Source: Poriferisodalis sp026713105 (GTDB lineage Bacteria; Actinomycetota; Acidimicrobiia; Acidimicrobiales; Poriferisodalaceae). Taken from it: a stretch of 64,000 nt of DNA. The notes below the pieces were generated by a model that searched no databases, had not been told where the DNA came from, and was given only the letters and a program-made list of their open reading frames with translations. The DNA lies in the NCBI GenBank assembly GCA_965115995.1, contig OZ220472.1, forward strand, positions 2,852,001-2,916,000. The letters run 5' to 3'. Every line of letters starts with the position of its first letter. The first letter of the stretch is position 1. Below, piece by piece: positions 33,016 to 41,317 of the stretch. The translations under genes were made by a program, and so were the position numbers.

Positions 33016-33906
33016 TCACCAGGGGCTGGCGAGGTCCTCGTTCAGCAGGTTGGTGATGCGTCGTAGGCACCCGGCCGAGTCGGTCAGGTAGAGGTCGCGG
33101 CCCGTGGCCCCGCCGAAGCAAAGGTTCGACGGGTTGACCGCGGTCGGGATGTCGAGCACGTGGGTGTGGTCGGGAGCGAATACTGCGACACGTGGGCCCC
33201 GTCCGCCCATCGGCCAACCGCAAGCGGCCAGCAACGAGCCATCGGGTGCGAGCGTCATGCCGTCGACGCCGCGATCGTCGCCGAAGTCGAATAGCACCTC
33301 GTAGTCACCGAGGTTGCCGTCGTCGCCGATCGGGTATGCGCGGAGTTCGCGGCACGACTCCGGTGGCGGCATGTGGGTCTGGGCCACGTAGAGCGTGCGT
33401 TCGTCGTGGCTCAACAACACACCGTTGGGACGGGTCGTGTCGAACGTCGCCCGCTCGACCAGGTAGCCGTGGCCGTCGGGAACGGCGATCAGGACGGACT
33501 CGTGATCGAGCTCCATCACGGATTTGTCGGGGTGGTAACGCGGGTCGCTGAACCAGATCCGCCCATCGGCCCCGATCGTGAGATCGTTCGGGGCATTGAG
33601 GCGCGCGCCCTCGAATCGGTCAGCGATGACCGTGCGCGAACCATCCGCCTCGTAGCGCTCGACGCGACGTCCACCGTCGACACAGCCGTACAACCGTCCG
33701 TCGGCGTCGAGTGCGAGGCCGACCGCCTTCTCGGTGTCGTCGAGGAGCACCACTGTTTCACCGGTGCGTGGGTCGAAGGTCAGGATCCGGCTCGTCGGCA
33801 CGTCGGTGAAGACCACCCGCTCGCCATCCCACACCGGGCCCTCGGTGAATGAGAACGGGCCGGCAACCGTTTCCCACTCCCACGACGACTCGAGCAACGA
33901 GTGCAT
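33016..33906 (-). CDS. SMP-30/gluconolactonase-family lactonase
   Basis: 296 residues. FSFTEGPVWDGERVVFTDV gives the metal-binding Glu, LNAPNDLTIGADGRIWFSDP the Asn/Asp ligands, and GVDGMTLAPDGSLLAACGW a later blade; the six-bladed propeller pattern is clear. It hydrolyses lactones. It is near the transporter operon (next gene 35 bases on) and may act on an imported or ring-cleavage lactone. Confidence 0.88.
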   Translation of the reverse strand: MHSLLESSWEWETVAGPFSFTEGPVWDGERVVFTDVPTSRILTFDPRTGETVVLLDDTEKAVGLALDADGRLYGCVDGGRRVERYEADGSRTVIADRFEGARLNAPNDLTIGADGRIWFSDPRYHPDKSVMELDHESVLIAVPDGHGYLVERATFDTTRPNGVLLSHDERTLYVAQTHMPPPESCRELRAYPIGDDGNLGDYEVLFDFGDDRGVDGMTLAPDGSLLAACGWPMGGRGPRVAVFAPDHTHVLDIPTAVNPSNLCFGGATGRDLYLTDSAGCLRRITNLLNEDLASPW

Positions 33907-33940
33907 CGTCACGATGAACGATCTGCCGGCTCGACGTCGC

Positions 33941-35005
33941 TCAGACAGCGACCTGGCCGCGCGCCTCGGTCTTGATGTACTCGACGACCGACTCCCCGCC
34001 GAGCTCGGGCCCCGACGTGTGGAGGTGGCATCGCACCTGGCCGCCGTGATGGGCGGGGCTGGGTTCGGGCATCTCCTCACGGCAGATGTCCAGAGCGACG
34101 GGGCACCGGTTCTCGAACGGGCAGCCTGGCGGCATTCGCGCCGGCGACGGCGGCTCAGCGTCGTTGTTGAACGACTGCCGCAGCTCGCGGCGACTGGCCT
34201 GCATGATCGGGTTGGGCATCGGGATCGACGCCACCAGCATCTCGGTGTAGGGGTGCGTCGGCCCTTCGTAGATGGCGTCAGCGTCGCCCTGCTCGACGAG
34301 GTAGCCGAGGTACATGACGCCGACGTCGTCGCTCACATGCTTCACGACTTCGAGATCGTGGCCGATGAAGAGGAATGCCACGCCCGTTTCGGCCTGAACC
34401 CGCTGGAGCACATTGATCACCTGCGATTGGATCGACACATCGAGGGCCGACGTGGCCTCATCGGCGATGATCAACTCGGGTTCGACGGCGAGGGCGCGCG
34501 CAATCGACACCCGCTGCCGCTGACCACCCGACATCTCATAGGGGTATCGATCGAGGAACTCAGTCGACATGCCGACTTCGTCGAGCAGGTTGATGATCCG
34601 CTGCTCGCGTTCAGGGCCGGGCTTGATCTTGAAGTGACGGGTGATGCCGTCGCCGATGATCCTGCGGGTCTGGTGGACCTGGTTGAGCGACGAGAAGGGA
34701 TCCTGAAGGACGGCCTGAACCTTCTTACGGAAAGCCAGTTCCTTCGGGCGAGGCACGTTGGTGACGTCGTCGCCGTCGAGACGGATCGTGCCGGCGTGCA
34801 CATCGACGAGCTGCAGGATCGCGCGGGCGACCGTCGACTTGCCCGAGCCCGACTCGCCGACGAGCCCGAAGGTCTTGCCCGGCTCAATGGAGAAGCTGAT
34901 GCCGTTGACCGCCTTGACCGGCGGCGGCGTCTCGCGAAACAGCTTGGCGCGCGAGGCGAAGTGAACGTGGAGGTCGTCGACCTCGAAGAACGCGGACCCG
35001 CTCAC
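33941..35005 (-). CDS. Oligopeptide/dipeptide ABC transporter ATP-binding protein (OppF/DppF type)
   Basis: 354 residues from a GTG overlapping the upstream stop (GTGA). Walker A GLVGESGSGKSTVAR, signature MSGGQRQRVSIARAL, Walker B LIIADEATSALD, and the OppF C-terminal Cys cluster (CPFENRCPVALDIC) of the oligo_HPY region. It powers import with the fused partner at 35002. Such importers also carry non-peptide solutes, so substrate is open. Confidence 0.92.
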   Translation of the reverse strand: MSGSAFFEVDDLHVHFASRAKLFRETPPPVKAVNGISFSIEPGKTFGLVGESGSGKSTVARAILQLVDVHAGTIRLDGDDVTNVPRPKELAFRKKVQAVLQDPFSSLNQVHQTRRIIGDGITRHFKIKPGPEREQRIINLLDEVGMSTEFLDRYPYEMSGGQRQRVSIARALAVEPELIIADEATSALDVSIQSQVINVLQRVQAETGVAFLFIGHDLEVVKHVSDDVGVMYLGYLVEQGDADAIYEGPTHPYTEMLVASIPMPNPIMQASRRELRQSFNNDAEPPSPARMPPGCPFENRCPVALDICREEMPEPSPAHHGGQVRCHLHTSGPELGGESVVEYIKTEARGQVAV

Positions 35006-36933
35006 GCCTGCATCTCCTCTTCGGGCACGAGTTGGATCTCGCCGTGCCGGACGCAGCGCACGAGGTCGCCGCCGATGGTCTCGAGCGCGGGCATGTCGTT
35101 GGTGCAGGCGTCGGTAACAAAATCGCAGCGAGGAGCGAAGCGGCAGCCCTGCGGCCACGCGGTCGCCGACGGCACCATGCCGCGGATCACCGGAAGCTCG
35201 CCGTGGCCATCGTGGCTCTGCGGCATCGTGTCGAGCAGGGCACGGCTGTAGGGGTGCTTGGGGCGGAAGAAGATGTCGTCGGCTGACGCCGTCTCGACGA
35301 CCTGCCCGCCGTACATCACGAGCACGCGATCGGCGGCTTCGGCGATCACGCCGAGGTCGTGGGTGATGAGAATGATCGCCATCTTGTGCCGCTCCTGCAC
35401 CTCAGCCATGAGGTCGAGGATCTGGCCCTGCACGGTGACGTCGAGCGCAGTCGACGGCTCGTCGGCGATGAGCAGCTTCGGCTCGCATGCCAGCGCCATG
35501 GCGATGCCCGCCCGCTGCGCCATACCTCCGGAGAACTCGTGGGGGTACTGGTCGAGGCGGCGGACCGGGTCGGGCACTCGAACCTCAGCGAGAAGTTCAC
35601 CCGCCCGCTGGAGCGCAGCCTTCTTGCTGAGGTTCTGGTGGATCATCAACGGCTCGGCGATCTGTCGACCGACCTTGATCGCCGGGTTCAGGACCGCGAT
35701 CGGCTCTTGGAAGATGACGCCGACGTCCTTGCCCCGGATGGCTTGCCACTCCGACTCGGTGAGGTTCGTGACATCACGGCCGCCGAACTGAACGCTGCCA
35801 CGCGTCATTCGTCCGGGCGCGGGCGTGAGACCGAGGGCCGAGAGCATGGTCATGCTCTTGCCCGAACCGGATTCGCCGACCACGCCGAGCGTCTCGCCGG
35901 CGCGCACTTCGAGCGACACTCCTTGGAGGATCTGGCTCACCCGTCCGCTCTGATCGGGGAACTCGACGTCCATGTCACGCACCGACAGCACAACATCGGG
36001 ACCGGTGGCGTGCGGTGTTGTTGCTGCGGTGACCGCTGTGCGCTTCGTGATCGACAGAGCGTTGTTGCTCGAGTCGCGACCGATTGCGTCGCGGATCGCG
36101 TCACCCAGCAGGTTGAACGACAGCACCGTCAAGATCAATGCCATCCCAGGCGGAACGACCTGCCAGACGCCTTCCACCCGGAACAGCTCACGGGAGCGGT
36201 TCAACATGACGCCCCAGTCGGGGTCGTCGAGACTCGCGCCGATCCCGAGGAAGCTCAGCGTGGCGCCGATCAAGATGATGGCGCCCGAGATGATGGCCGC
36301 CTGAACGATGAGCGATGACAACAGGTTCGGCGCGATGTAGCGGGCGAGAATCGTTCGAGTCGACAACCCCGTTATCCGGGCCGAGTCGACGTAGAGCTCT
36401 TCCTTCTCCTGCAGCGTCACCGCCCGGGTGAGTCGGGTGAAGCGGGTCGACATCGCGATGCCGACACCGATCATCGCGTTGTCGAGCGACGGCGTGAGGA
36501 TGATGATCACCGCCATCGCGAGCAGGATGATCGGCAACGAGAACAAGACGTCGTTGACCCACATGATCGCCCGGTCGACTCGTCCGCCTCGCCAACCCGA
36601 GAAAAGCCCGAGCGGGACGCCGACCACGACGGCAATCGTCATCGCGATCAGGATGGAGCGGAAGGCGTAGCCGGCGCCGAAGATCACCCGGCTGTACCAA
36701 TCGCGACCGAGCTGATCGGTGCCCAGCCAGTGATCGCGGCTCGGACCCTCGAACAGCCGCTGGAGGGTGACGTCCTGCTGGAGCGGATCGTGCGTGGCGA
36801 GCAGTTCGGGCCAGACCCACGCGATGAGAAGGATCACGAACCAGATCATCGAGAAGATCCCGAGCGGGTTCTTGAACATCCGGCCCCAGAAGCGCCGTCG
36901 CGGAGATTGAGCGACCGACGTGGTTGCGGTCAC
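35002..36933 (-). CDS. Fused ABC permease (DppC type) plus ATP-binding protein (DppD type)
   Basis: 643 residues from a GTG overlapping the DppB stop. Residues about 1-290 form a DppC permease: N-terminal helix (IFSMIWFVILLIAWVWP), HWLGTDQLGRDWYSRVIFGA, and further membrane spans (LILTVLSFNLLGDAIRDA). From about 320 a DppD ATPase follows with GVVGESGSGKSMT, FSGGMAQRAGIAMAL, LLIADEPSTALD and a Cys-rich tail (CRFAPRCDFVTDAC). These are usually two genes; here no stop separates them. The fusion ties one permease to one ATPase. Confidence 0.92.
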   Translation of the reverse strand: MTATTSVAQSPRRRFWGRMFKNPLGIFSMIWFVILLIAWVWPELLATHDPLQQDVTLQRLFEGPSRDHWLGTDQLGRDWYSRVIFGAGYAFRSILIAMTIAVVVGVPLGLFSGWRGGRVDRAIMWVNDVLFSLPIILLAMAVIIILTPSLDNAMIGVGIAMSTRFTRLTRAVTLQEKEELYVDSARITGLSTRTILARYIAPNLLSSLIVQAAIISGAIILIGATLSFLGIGASLDDPDWGVMLNRSRELFRVEGVWQVVPPGMALILTVLSFNLLGDAIRDAIGRDSSNNALSITKRTAVTAATTPHATGPDVVLSVRDMDVEFPDQSGRVSQILQGVSLEVRAGETLGVVGESGSGKSMTMLSALGLTPAPGRMTRGSVQFGGRDVTNLTESEWQAIRGKDVGVIFQEPIAVLNPAIKVGRQIAEPLMIHQNLSKKAALQRAGELLAEVRVPDPVRRLDQYPHEFSGGMAQRAGIAMALACEPKLLIADEPSTALDVTVQGQILDLMAEVQERHKMAIILITHDLGVIAEAADRVLVMYGGQVVETASADDIFFRPKHPYSRALLDTMPQSHDGHGELPVIRGMVPSATAWPQGCRFAPRCDFVTDACTNDMPALETIGGDLVRCVRHGEIQLVPEEEMQA

Positions 36934-37886
36934 TTCGCGAGCCTCACCTTCGGGTTCAGGAAGCCGTAGCTGATGTCGACCAGGAGGTTCACGACGGCCA
37001 CAACGAGGCCGACGATCAGCATCCCGCCCTGGAGCACCGTGACGTTGCGGTTGAGGATCGCTGTCACCAGCAGTTCGCCCATGCCGCGGATGCCGAACAC
37101 GATCTCGACCGCGGTCGTCAGCCCGATCGCGGCAGCCGCCCGGAAGCCGAACACGGTGATGGTCGGAACCATCGCGTTCGGGAGGGCATGCCGACGGATC
37201 AATGGCGCCCGACCGACCCCGCGGGCCCGCGCCGCGAGCACGTAGCGGGACTGAAGTGCGTTGGCCATCGAGCTCCGCAGCTGGCGCTGAACGATGGCGA
37301 TGGTCGGCATGCCGAGGGCGATGGAGGGCAGGAGGATCGACGTGAACCACCCAGTGACCGACTCGCTGAGAGGCGTGTACCCGATGGGGTCGAGCCAGCC
37401 GAGTTCAATCGCGATCCCCCACGACAGCATCATGCCGATGATGAAGCCGGGCGCCGCGATGACGCTGGCGGCAACGATCGACAGCGAGCGATCGAGCAGT
37501 CCGCCCGGGCGGATCGCCGCCATGATTCCCATCACCATCCCAATGGTGATGCCGATGACCAAGCTGAACCCGACGATGCTGACCGAGGCCCAGATGCGTT
37601 CACCGATGAGACCGGCGACGGAGGCGTTCTCGTCGAGCAACGACGCCCCGAGATCGCCGCTTACGACGTCGCCCAGCCATTGAATGAAGCGGACGGGAAT
37701 CGGATCGTCCAGCCCCAGGTTCTCCTCGACGGCACTCACACACTCCGGCGTGGCACCCTCCCCACAAACCTGGATGGCGATCGAGCCGTTGGCCTCCATC
37801 GCGACCGCGATGAGGAAGGTCACCACCGCGATCGCGAACATGAGCGGGATTGTCGCCAGCAGCCGGAAGCCGATGTATTTCGCCAT
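36930..37886 (-). CDS. ABC transporter permease (DppB type)
   Basis: 318 residues with six probable membrane spans, first in IGFRLLATIPLMFAIAVVTF, and the EAA-type loop RARGVGRAPLIRRHALPNAM. The extracytoplasmic loop after helix 1 includes CGEGATPECVSAVEENLGLD as in DppB. Pairs with the fused permease at 35002. Confidence 0.92.
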   Translation of the reverse strand: MAKYIGFRLLATIPLMFAIAVVTFLIAVAMEANGSIAIQVCGEGATPECVSAVEENLGLDDPIPVRFIQWLGDVVSGDLGASLLDENASVAGLIGERIWASVSIVGFSLVIGITIGMVMGIMAAIRPGGLLDRSLSIVAASVIAAPGFIIGMMLSWGIAIELGWLDPIGYTPLSESVTGWFTSILLPSIALGMPTIAIVQRQLRSSMANALQSRYVLAARARGVGRAPLIRRHALPNAMVPTITVFGFRAAAAIGLTTAVEIVFGIRGMGELLVTAILNRNVTVLQGGMLIVGLVVAVVNLLVDISYGFLNPKVRLAK

Positions 37887-37930
37887 TCGCGCAGTCCCCC
37901 TCCGAACCGACGCTATCTAACGTGAACGAC

Positions 37931-37963
37931 GAGGGTCCCGGGCCCGATCGGCCCGGGACCCTC
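37931..37963 (-). terminator. Strong hairpin between binding-protein and permease genes
   Basis: Perfect 14-base stem GAGGGTCCCGGGCC with a five-base loop (CGATC). No T-run follows, so it is more likely an attenuator or mRNA-stabilising stem that keeps the binding protein more abundant than the permeases. Confidence 0.7.
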
Positions 37964-37988
37964 TCAGTCGTTCAGCGCGCGGGCTGGA

Positions 37989-39752
37989 TCAGCCCTTACG
38001 CACACCGTGCGGCCAGAACGAAACAGGGATGCCCTGAGTGTGCTGGAGACCGGTGATGTCCAGCTGATGACCGATCGTCGTGGTCAGTGCGTGGTTGATG
38101 ATGAAGATGCACTCTTCGATCATGATCTTGAAGGCGGCAGCCACATCGGCCTCGCCGTCTTCGAAGGTCTTGCTCTTCGCCGCCTCAACGAACTCGACCA
38201 CGCCGTCAGGCGAGACGCCAGACGGGTTGAGGAAACCGGTACCAGTGCGGGCGATGAGCGACATCAGCGCGTTGGGCTCGTTGTAGGCCACGATCTGCAC
38301 CGGGTGCTGGGCCCGGGCCAGACGGGCGAACATCTCACCGGCGCCTGGAGGGTCGAGGGCTTCGTTGTTCATGGTGATGCCGATCTCGGCGAGCGCACCA
38401 GCCCAGGCCGAGGCGGTGACGGGCCAGAAGCCAGCGGGCAGGTGACCGTTCGTGAACTCGAATCCTTCTTCGCCGCTGGCGTCCATCAGGCTCTGGGCGA
38501 GCTCGAGGTCGAAGTCGGGCGACTCGAGGTCGTCGATGTAGGCATAGTCGGTCGGGCTGACCGCAAACTGCTTGATCGCGGACTCCGGGGCGTTGCCGCC
38601 GGCTTCCTGGATCCCGACTCGGTTGAGGGCGGCTGCCATGGCACAACGAACGTCCCTGTTCGCCAGCTGCGGGATCTGCTCGCCCAGCCAATCGGCAACG
38701 ACGAAGCCGATGCGGACGGTGGTGTTCGCGCTGAAGGCGGGGACAAGCTCCTGCTCGTTGTTGTTGATCGTGGCGATGTCAAACTGACCGGCGATGAGAC
38801 CGTCGAGGCGGGCCTGAGCGCTGAGGCCGCCCCGGATGTTGGCCGTCTCGAAACCGACCAACTGGGGCTGCCAGTAGTCAGAGAACGCGGCGAGATTGAT
38901 ATCGGTGTGATCCTCGCTCTCGCTGTCGACCACGTAGGGCCCGGTGCCCGACGGGTTGGCGATGGCGCTGCCGAGCGAGTTGGGCGACACCATGAAGCCC
39001 GAGTTGCGGATGAGGCCGCTGAGGACCAGCGCAGCACTCGGGGCGTTCAGGTTGTACTGCACCGTGTACTCGTCGACGGCCACGACGCTCTCGACGCTGG
39101 CCAGCTGACCCGCGACCGGCGGAAGAACCTCGGGCGGACCGGCGGTCTTGATGAACTCGACGTTCGCAATGACGGCGTCAGCGTTGAACGGGGCCCCGTC
39201 GTGGAAGGTCACGCCCTCGTGCAGGTAGAACGTGATCTGGTCGCCGGCTTCGGAGATCTCGAAGCACTTGGCCAGCCACGGCACGATGGCGCCCGTGACT
39301 CCGTCCTGGCGGACCAGGCCCTCGTACACCCAGCCGTAGTAGGCGAAAGCTGCAGGCGCCTGGTTGTTGTGCGGGTTGAATCCACCAGTGAGGATGAATC
39401 CCATGCCGACGTCGGCGTGACCGCTCGGGGCGTAGTCGCCGACCTCGAGCTCGACCGCTGCGGCGCAGTTGGCGGACTCGTCGATCTCGACATTGCCGAC
39501 GTCTTCGGCTTCGGTTGCGTCGTGGTCTTCGGTCTCGGTCGCGTCGCCGGCATCCGCATCGGCATCGGCATCGCCGTCGGCGTCGGCGTCGGCAGCGTCA
39601 TCGACAGCATCGTCGGCGTCGGCATCACCACCGGCTACGTCAGTCTCGGCATCGGAGCTAACTGCGTCGTCGGCATCGTCGCCGCCGCATGCTGCGGCGA
39701 CAAGCGAGATAGCGAGCAGCGCGGCGAGCAGCCGCATCCACTTCTTGGTCAT
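37989..39752 (-). CDS. ABC transporter substrate-binding lipoprotein (SBP family 5)
   Basis: 587 residues from the ATG at MTKKWMRLLAALLAISLVAA, with a lipobox ending ACGG. Next comes an acidic, Ala/Asp-repeat linker of roughly 75 residues, then the family-5 binding fold (YYGWVYEGLVRQDG, ITFYLHEGVTFHDGAPFNAD, NPSGTGPYVVDSE, VRCAMAAALNRVGIQE). It captures the solute outside the membrane. The acidic linker is unusually long and repetitive and may span the cell wall or suit a salty medium. First gene of the importer operon, with three regulatory motifs upstream. Confidence 0.9.
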   Translation of the reverse strand: MTKKWMRLLAALLAISLVAAACGGDDADDAVSSDAETDVAGGDADADDAVDDAADADADGDADADADAGDATETEDHDATEAEDVGNVEIDESANCAAAVELEVGDYAPSGHADVGMGFILTGGFNPHNNQAPAAFAYYGWVYEGLVRQDGVTGAIVPWLAKCFEISEAGDQITFYLHEGVTFHDGAPFNADAVIANVEFIKTAGPPEVLPPVAGQLASVESVVAVDEYTVQYNLNAPSAALVLSGLIRNSGFMVSPNSLGSAIANPSGTGPYVVDSESEDHTDINLAAFSDYWQPQLVGFETANIRGGLSAQARLDGLIAGQFDIATINNNEQELVPAFSANTTVRIGFVVADWLGEQIPQLANRDVRCAMAAALNRVGIQEAGGNAPESAIKQFAVSPTDYAYIDDLESPDFDLELAQSLMDASGEEGFEFTNGHLPAGFWPVTASAWAGALAEIGITMNNEALDPPGAGEMFARLARAQHPVQIVAYNEPNALMSLIARTGTGFLNPSGVSPDGVVEFVEAAKSKTFEDGEADVAAAFKIMIEECIFIINHALTTTIGHQLDITGLQHTQGIPVSFWPHGVRKG

Positions 39753-39794
39753 GTCCCCTCCAAGGGTCCCCTCGTCAAACCACGCCGCACATTC

Positions 39795-39870
39795 GTAACG
39801 ATCGTGATGGTTGACGTTAGCATCCCGCGTCCGCGCCGAGATTGTCAACAATTTTCTAGTCGAGAACTAG
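39795..39870. promoter_or_regulatory. Composite control region of the importer operon
   Basis: Three repeated motifs lie together: motif C (GTAACGATCGTGATG, 39795-39809), site A5 (GATTGTCAACAAT, 39840-39852) and site B1 (CTAGTC-GAG-AACTAG, 39856-39870). This is the only place where all three occur, so uptake could respond to several regulators. Confidence 0.6.
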
Positions 39871-39876
39871 GAGTCG

Positions 39877-40434
39877 TCAGTCGAGGTCGGAAAACACCGC
39901 CGCCCAATCGCGGGATCCGTCGGGCGGTGGTGGCAGCTCAGAGGTGCGGACGAACTCGTTGACCCGGCTGAGGAAGTCGTCGAGCCGGCCGCGCTCGTCT
40001 TCGTCGAGACACGAGAAGACGTGCTCGTACATCAGCGCCTCACGCCGGATCATGTCGGAAGCAAGTTCCTCGGCCAGTGGCGTCGCGGTGAGGAGGCTCC
40101 GGCGTCCATCGGCCGGATCGGGCGACACCTCGATGAGCCCCTTCTTGAGTAGCGCTGCGACGGCCCGGCTCACATTCATCGCATTCATCGCTTCGTCCGC
40201 GGCCACATCGGCTCGGGCCTGGCCGGGCTTGAACACCACACTGCGTAGCACCCTCCACTCGGGGAGGCTGATGCCGAAGGGCTGCTCGGTGCGCTTGTAG
40301 AAGCTGGCCTGGATCCGGTTGCTGAAAACGTGAATCCGACGCCCGAGCACACGCTCGAGCGTCTCTGGCAGGTTGCGTACGGTCCCGGCGTCGACCTCAG
40401 TCATGAGAGGCGACTGTACGCCGCCGCGGCTCAT
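39877..40434 (-). CDS. MarR-family transcriptional regulator
   Basis: 185 residues. ISLPEWRVLRSVVFKPGQ starts the winged helix; AMNVSRAVAALLKKGLIEVS is the recognition helix and PADGRRSLLTATPLAEEL the wing. The ATG overlaps the hydrolase stop (ATGA); a second Met at 40404 is also possible. It stands next to the importer control region and may bind site B1 or motif C there. Confidence 0.85.
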   Translation of the reverse strand: MSRGGVQSPLMTEVDAGTVRNLPETLERVLGRRIHVFSNRIQASFYKRTEQPFGISLPEWRVLRSVVFKPGQARADVAADEAMNAMNVSRAVAALLKKGLIEVSPDPADGRRSLLTATPLAEELASDMIRREALMYEHVFSCLDEDERGRLDDFLSRVNEFVRTSELPPPPDGSRDWAAVFSDLD

Positions 40435-41264
40435 CGGGGCAGCCCGCGATCGAGGAACTCGACGAGGTCGGCCACGATTGGTTCACGAAACCCCTGCACC
40501 ATCACCATCGGATGTCCGACACCCTCGAAGCGCCGAAACTCGAGTCCAGGTGTGTGCTCGAGCACGCCCGCCAGCTGCCCGTCGGTGAACGCGCCACCGA
40601 GCGCAGGATCGGCGCCGGCGACCCGAGTAGGGACAGCGAACGCAGGGGCGCGGGGCGGCTCATCGGGGTAGCCCGCGATCGTTGCCTCGATCGCAGCGAC
40701 GTCGACGAGCGACAGTGACTCGGCGCGACCCCGAAGGCGTTCAGGCGTGAACGCCTCGCCGATCGTGACTCCTGCCGGGTACGGCTGGCTCGCGAGCCAG
40801 GCGACATAGTCGTCGACCGGCCGGTCCGCGGCCTGGTACTCGTGCAGCATCTCGGCGATCCGAACGAACACGCCACTCATCGTCGATTGCACACCCGGCC
40901 GTCGAACCAGCGTGCTGTCCATGATGTAGACCGCGTGCAGGAGCGGGTGGCCCTCCGAGGCGACGCCGGTGATCGCGCTGCCGCCGAGCGAATGGCCGAC
41001 CGCGACCGTCGGTCGGCCGATGTGGTTGAGCGCCGCCGCGACGTCGGAGGCGTAGCCCGACAGCAGGTAGCGGTCGGCCCGGTCCGACGCGCCGTGACCG
41101 CGGAGGTCGAGCCGGCAACACCGGAACCGATCAGCGAGGTCCACCACGACGTCATCCCACATCTCGGCAGCGCTCCCGAGGCCATGGACGAGGAGCACGT
41201 CGGGACCGGCACCGTCCTCGACGAGGGCGAGCTTGAGGCCGTCGTTGTCGACCAAGTTGGTCAT
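40431..41264 (-). CDS. Alpha/beta hydrolase
   Basis: 277 residues: oxyanion segment LLVHGLGSAAEMWDD, nucleophile elbow AVGHSLGGSAI, late catalytic His in GVGHPMVMVQ. It is close to MhpC/ring-fission product hydrolases and simple esterases, so a C-C or ester bond hydrolase is plausible in this setting. Coupled to the MarR gene and divergent from ASST copy 2. Confidence 0.85.
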   Translation of the reverse strand: MTNLVDNDGLKLALVEDGAGPDVLLVHGLGSAAEMWDDVVVDLADRFRCCRLDLRGHGASDRADRYLLSGYASDVAAALNHIGRPTVAVGHSLGGSAITGVASEGHPLLHAVYIMDSTLVRRPGVQSTMSGVFVRIAEMLHEYQAADRPVDDYVAWLASQPYPAGVTIGEAFTPERLRGRAESLSLVDVAAIEATIAGYPDEPPRAPAFAVPTRVAGADPALGGAFTDGQLAGVLEHTPGLEFRRFEGVGHPMVMVQGFREPIVADLVEFLDRGLPR

Positions 41265-41275
41265 TGAGGCGGATC

Positions 41276-41290
41276 GTAACATTCGTGATG
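41276..41290. promoter_or_regulatory. Motif C between hydrolase and ASST copy 2
   Basis: GTAACATTCGTGATG, two changes from the copies at 39795 and 25011, in the 53-base divergent gap. Confidence 0.45.
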
Positions 41291-41317
41291 AATGTGGCTT
41301 CTGGCTATGGTTTCGCC

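Noticed and set aside
38007..39962. Long plus-strand open frame opposite the binding-protein gene
   Set aside because: The minus strand has a lipobox and a family-5 binding fold; the plus translation is a codon-bias shadow.
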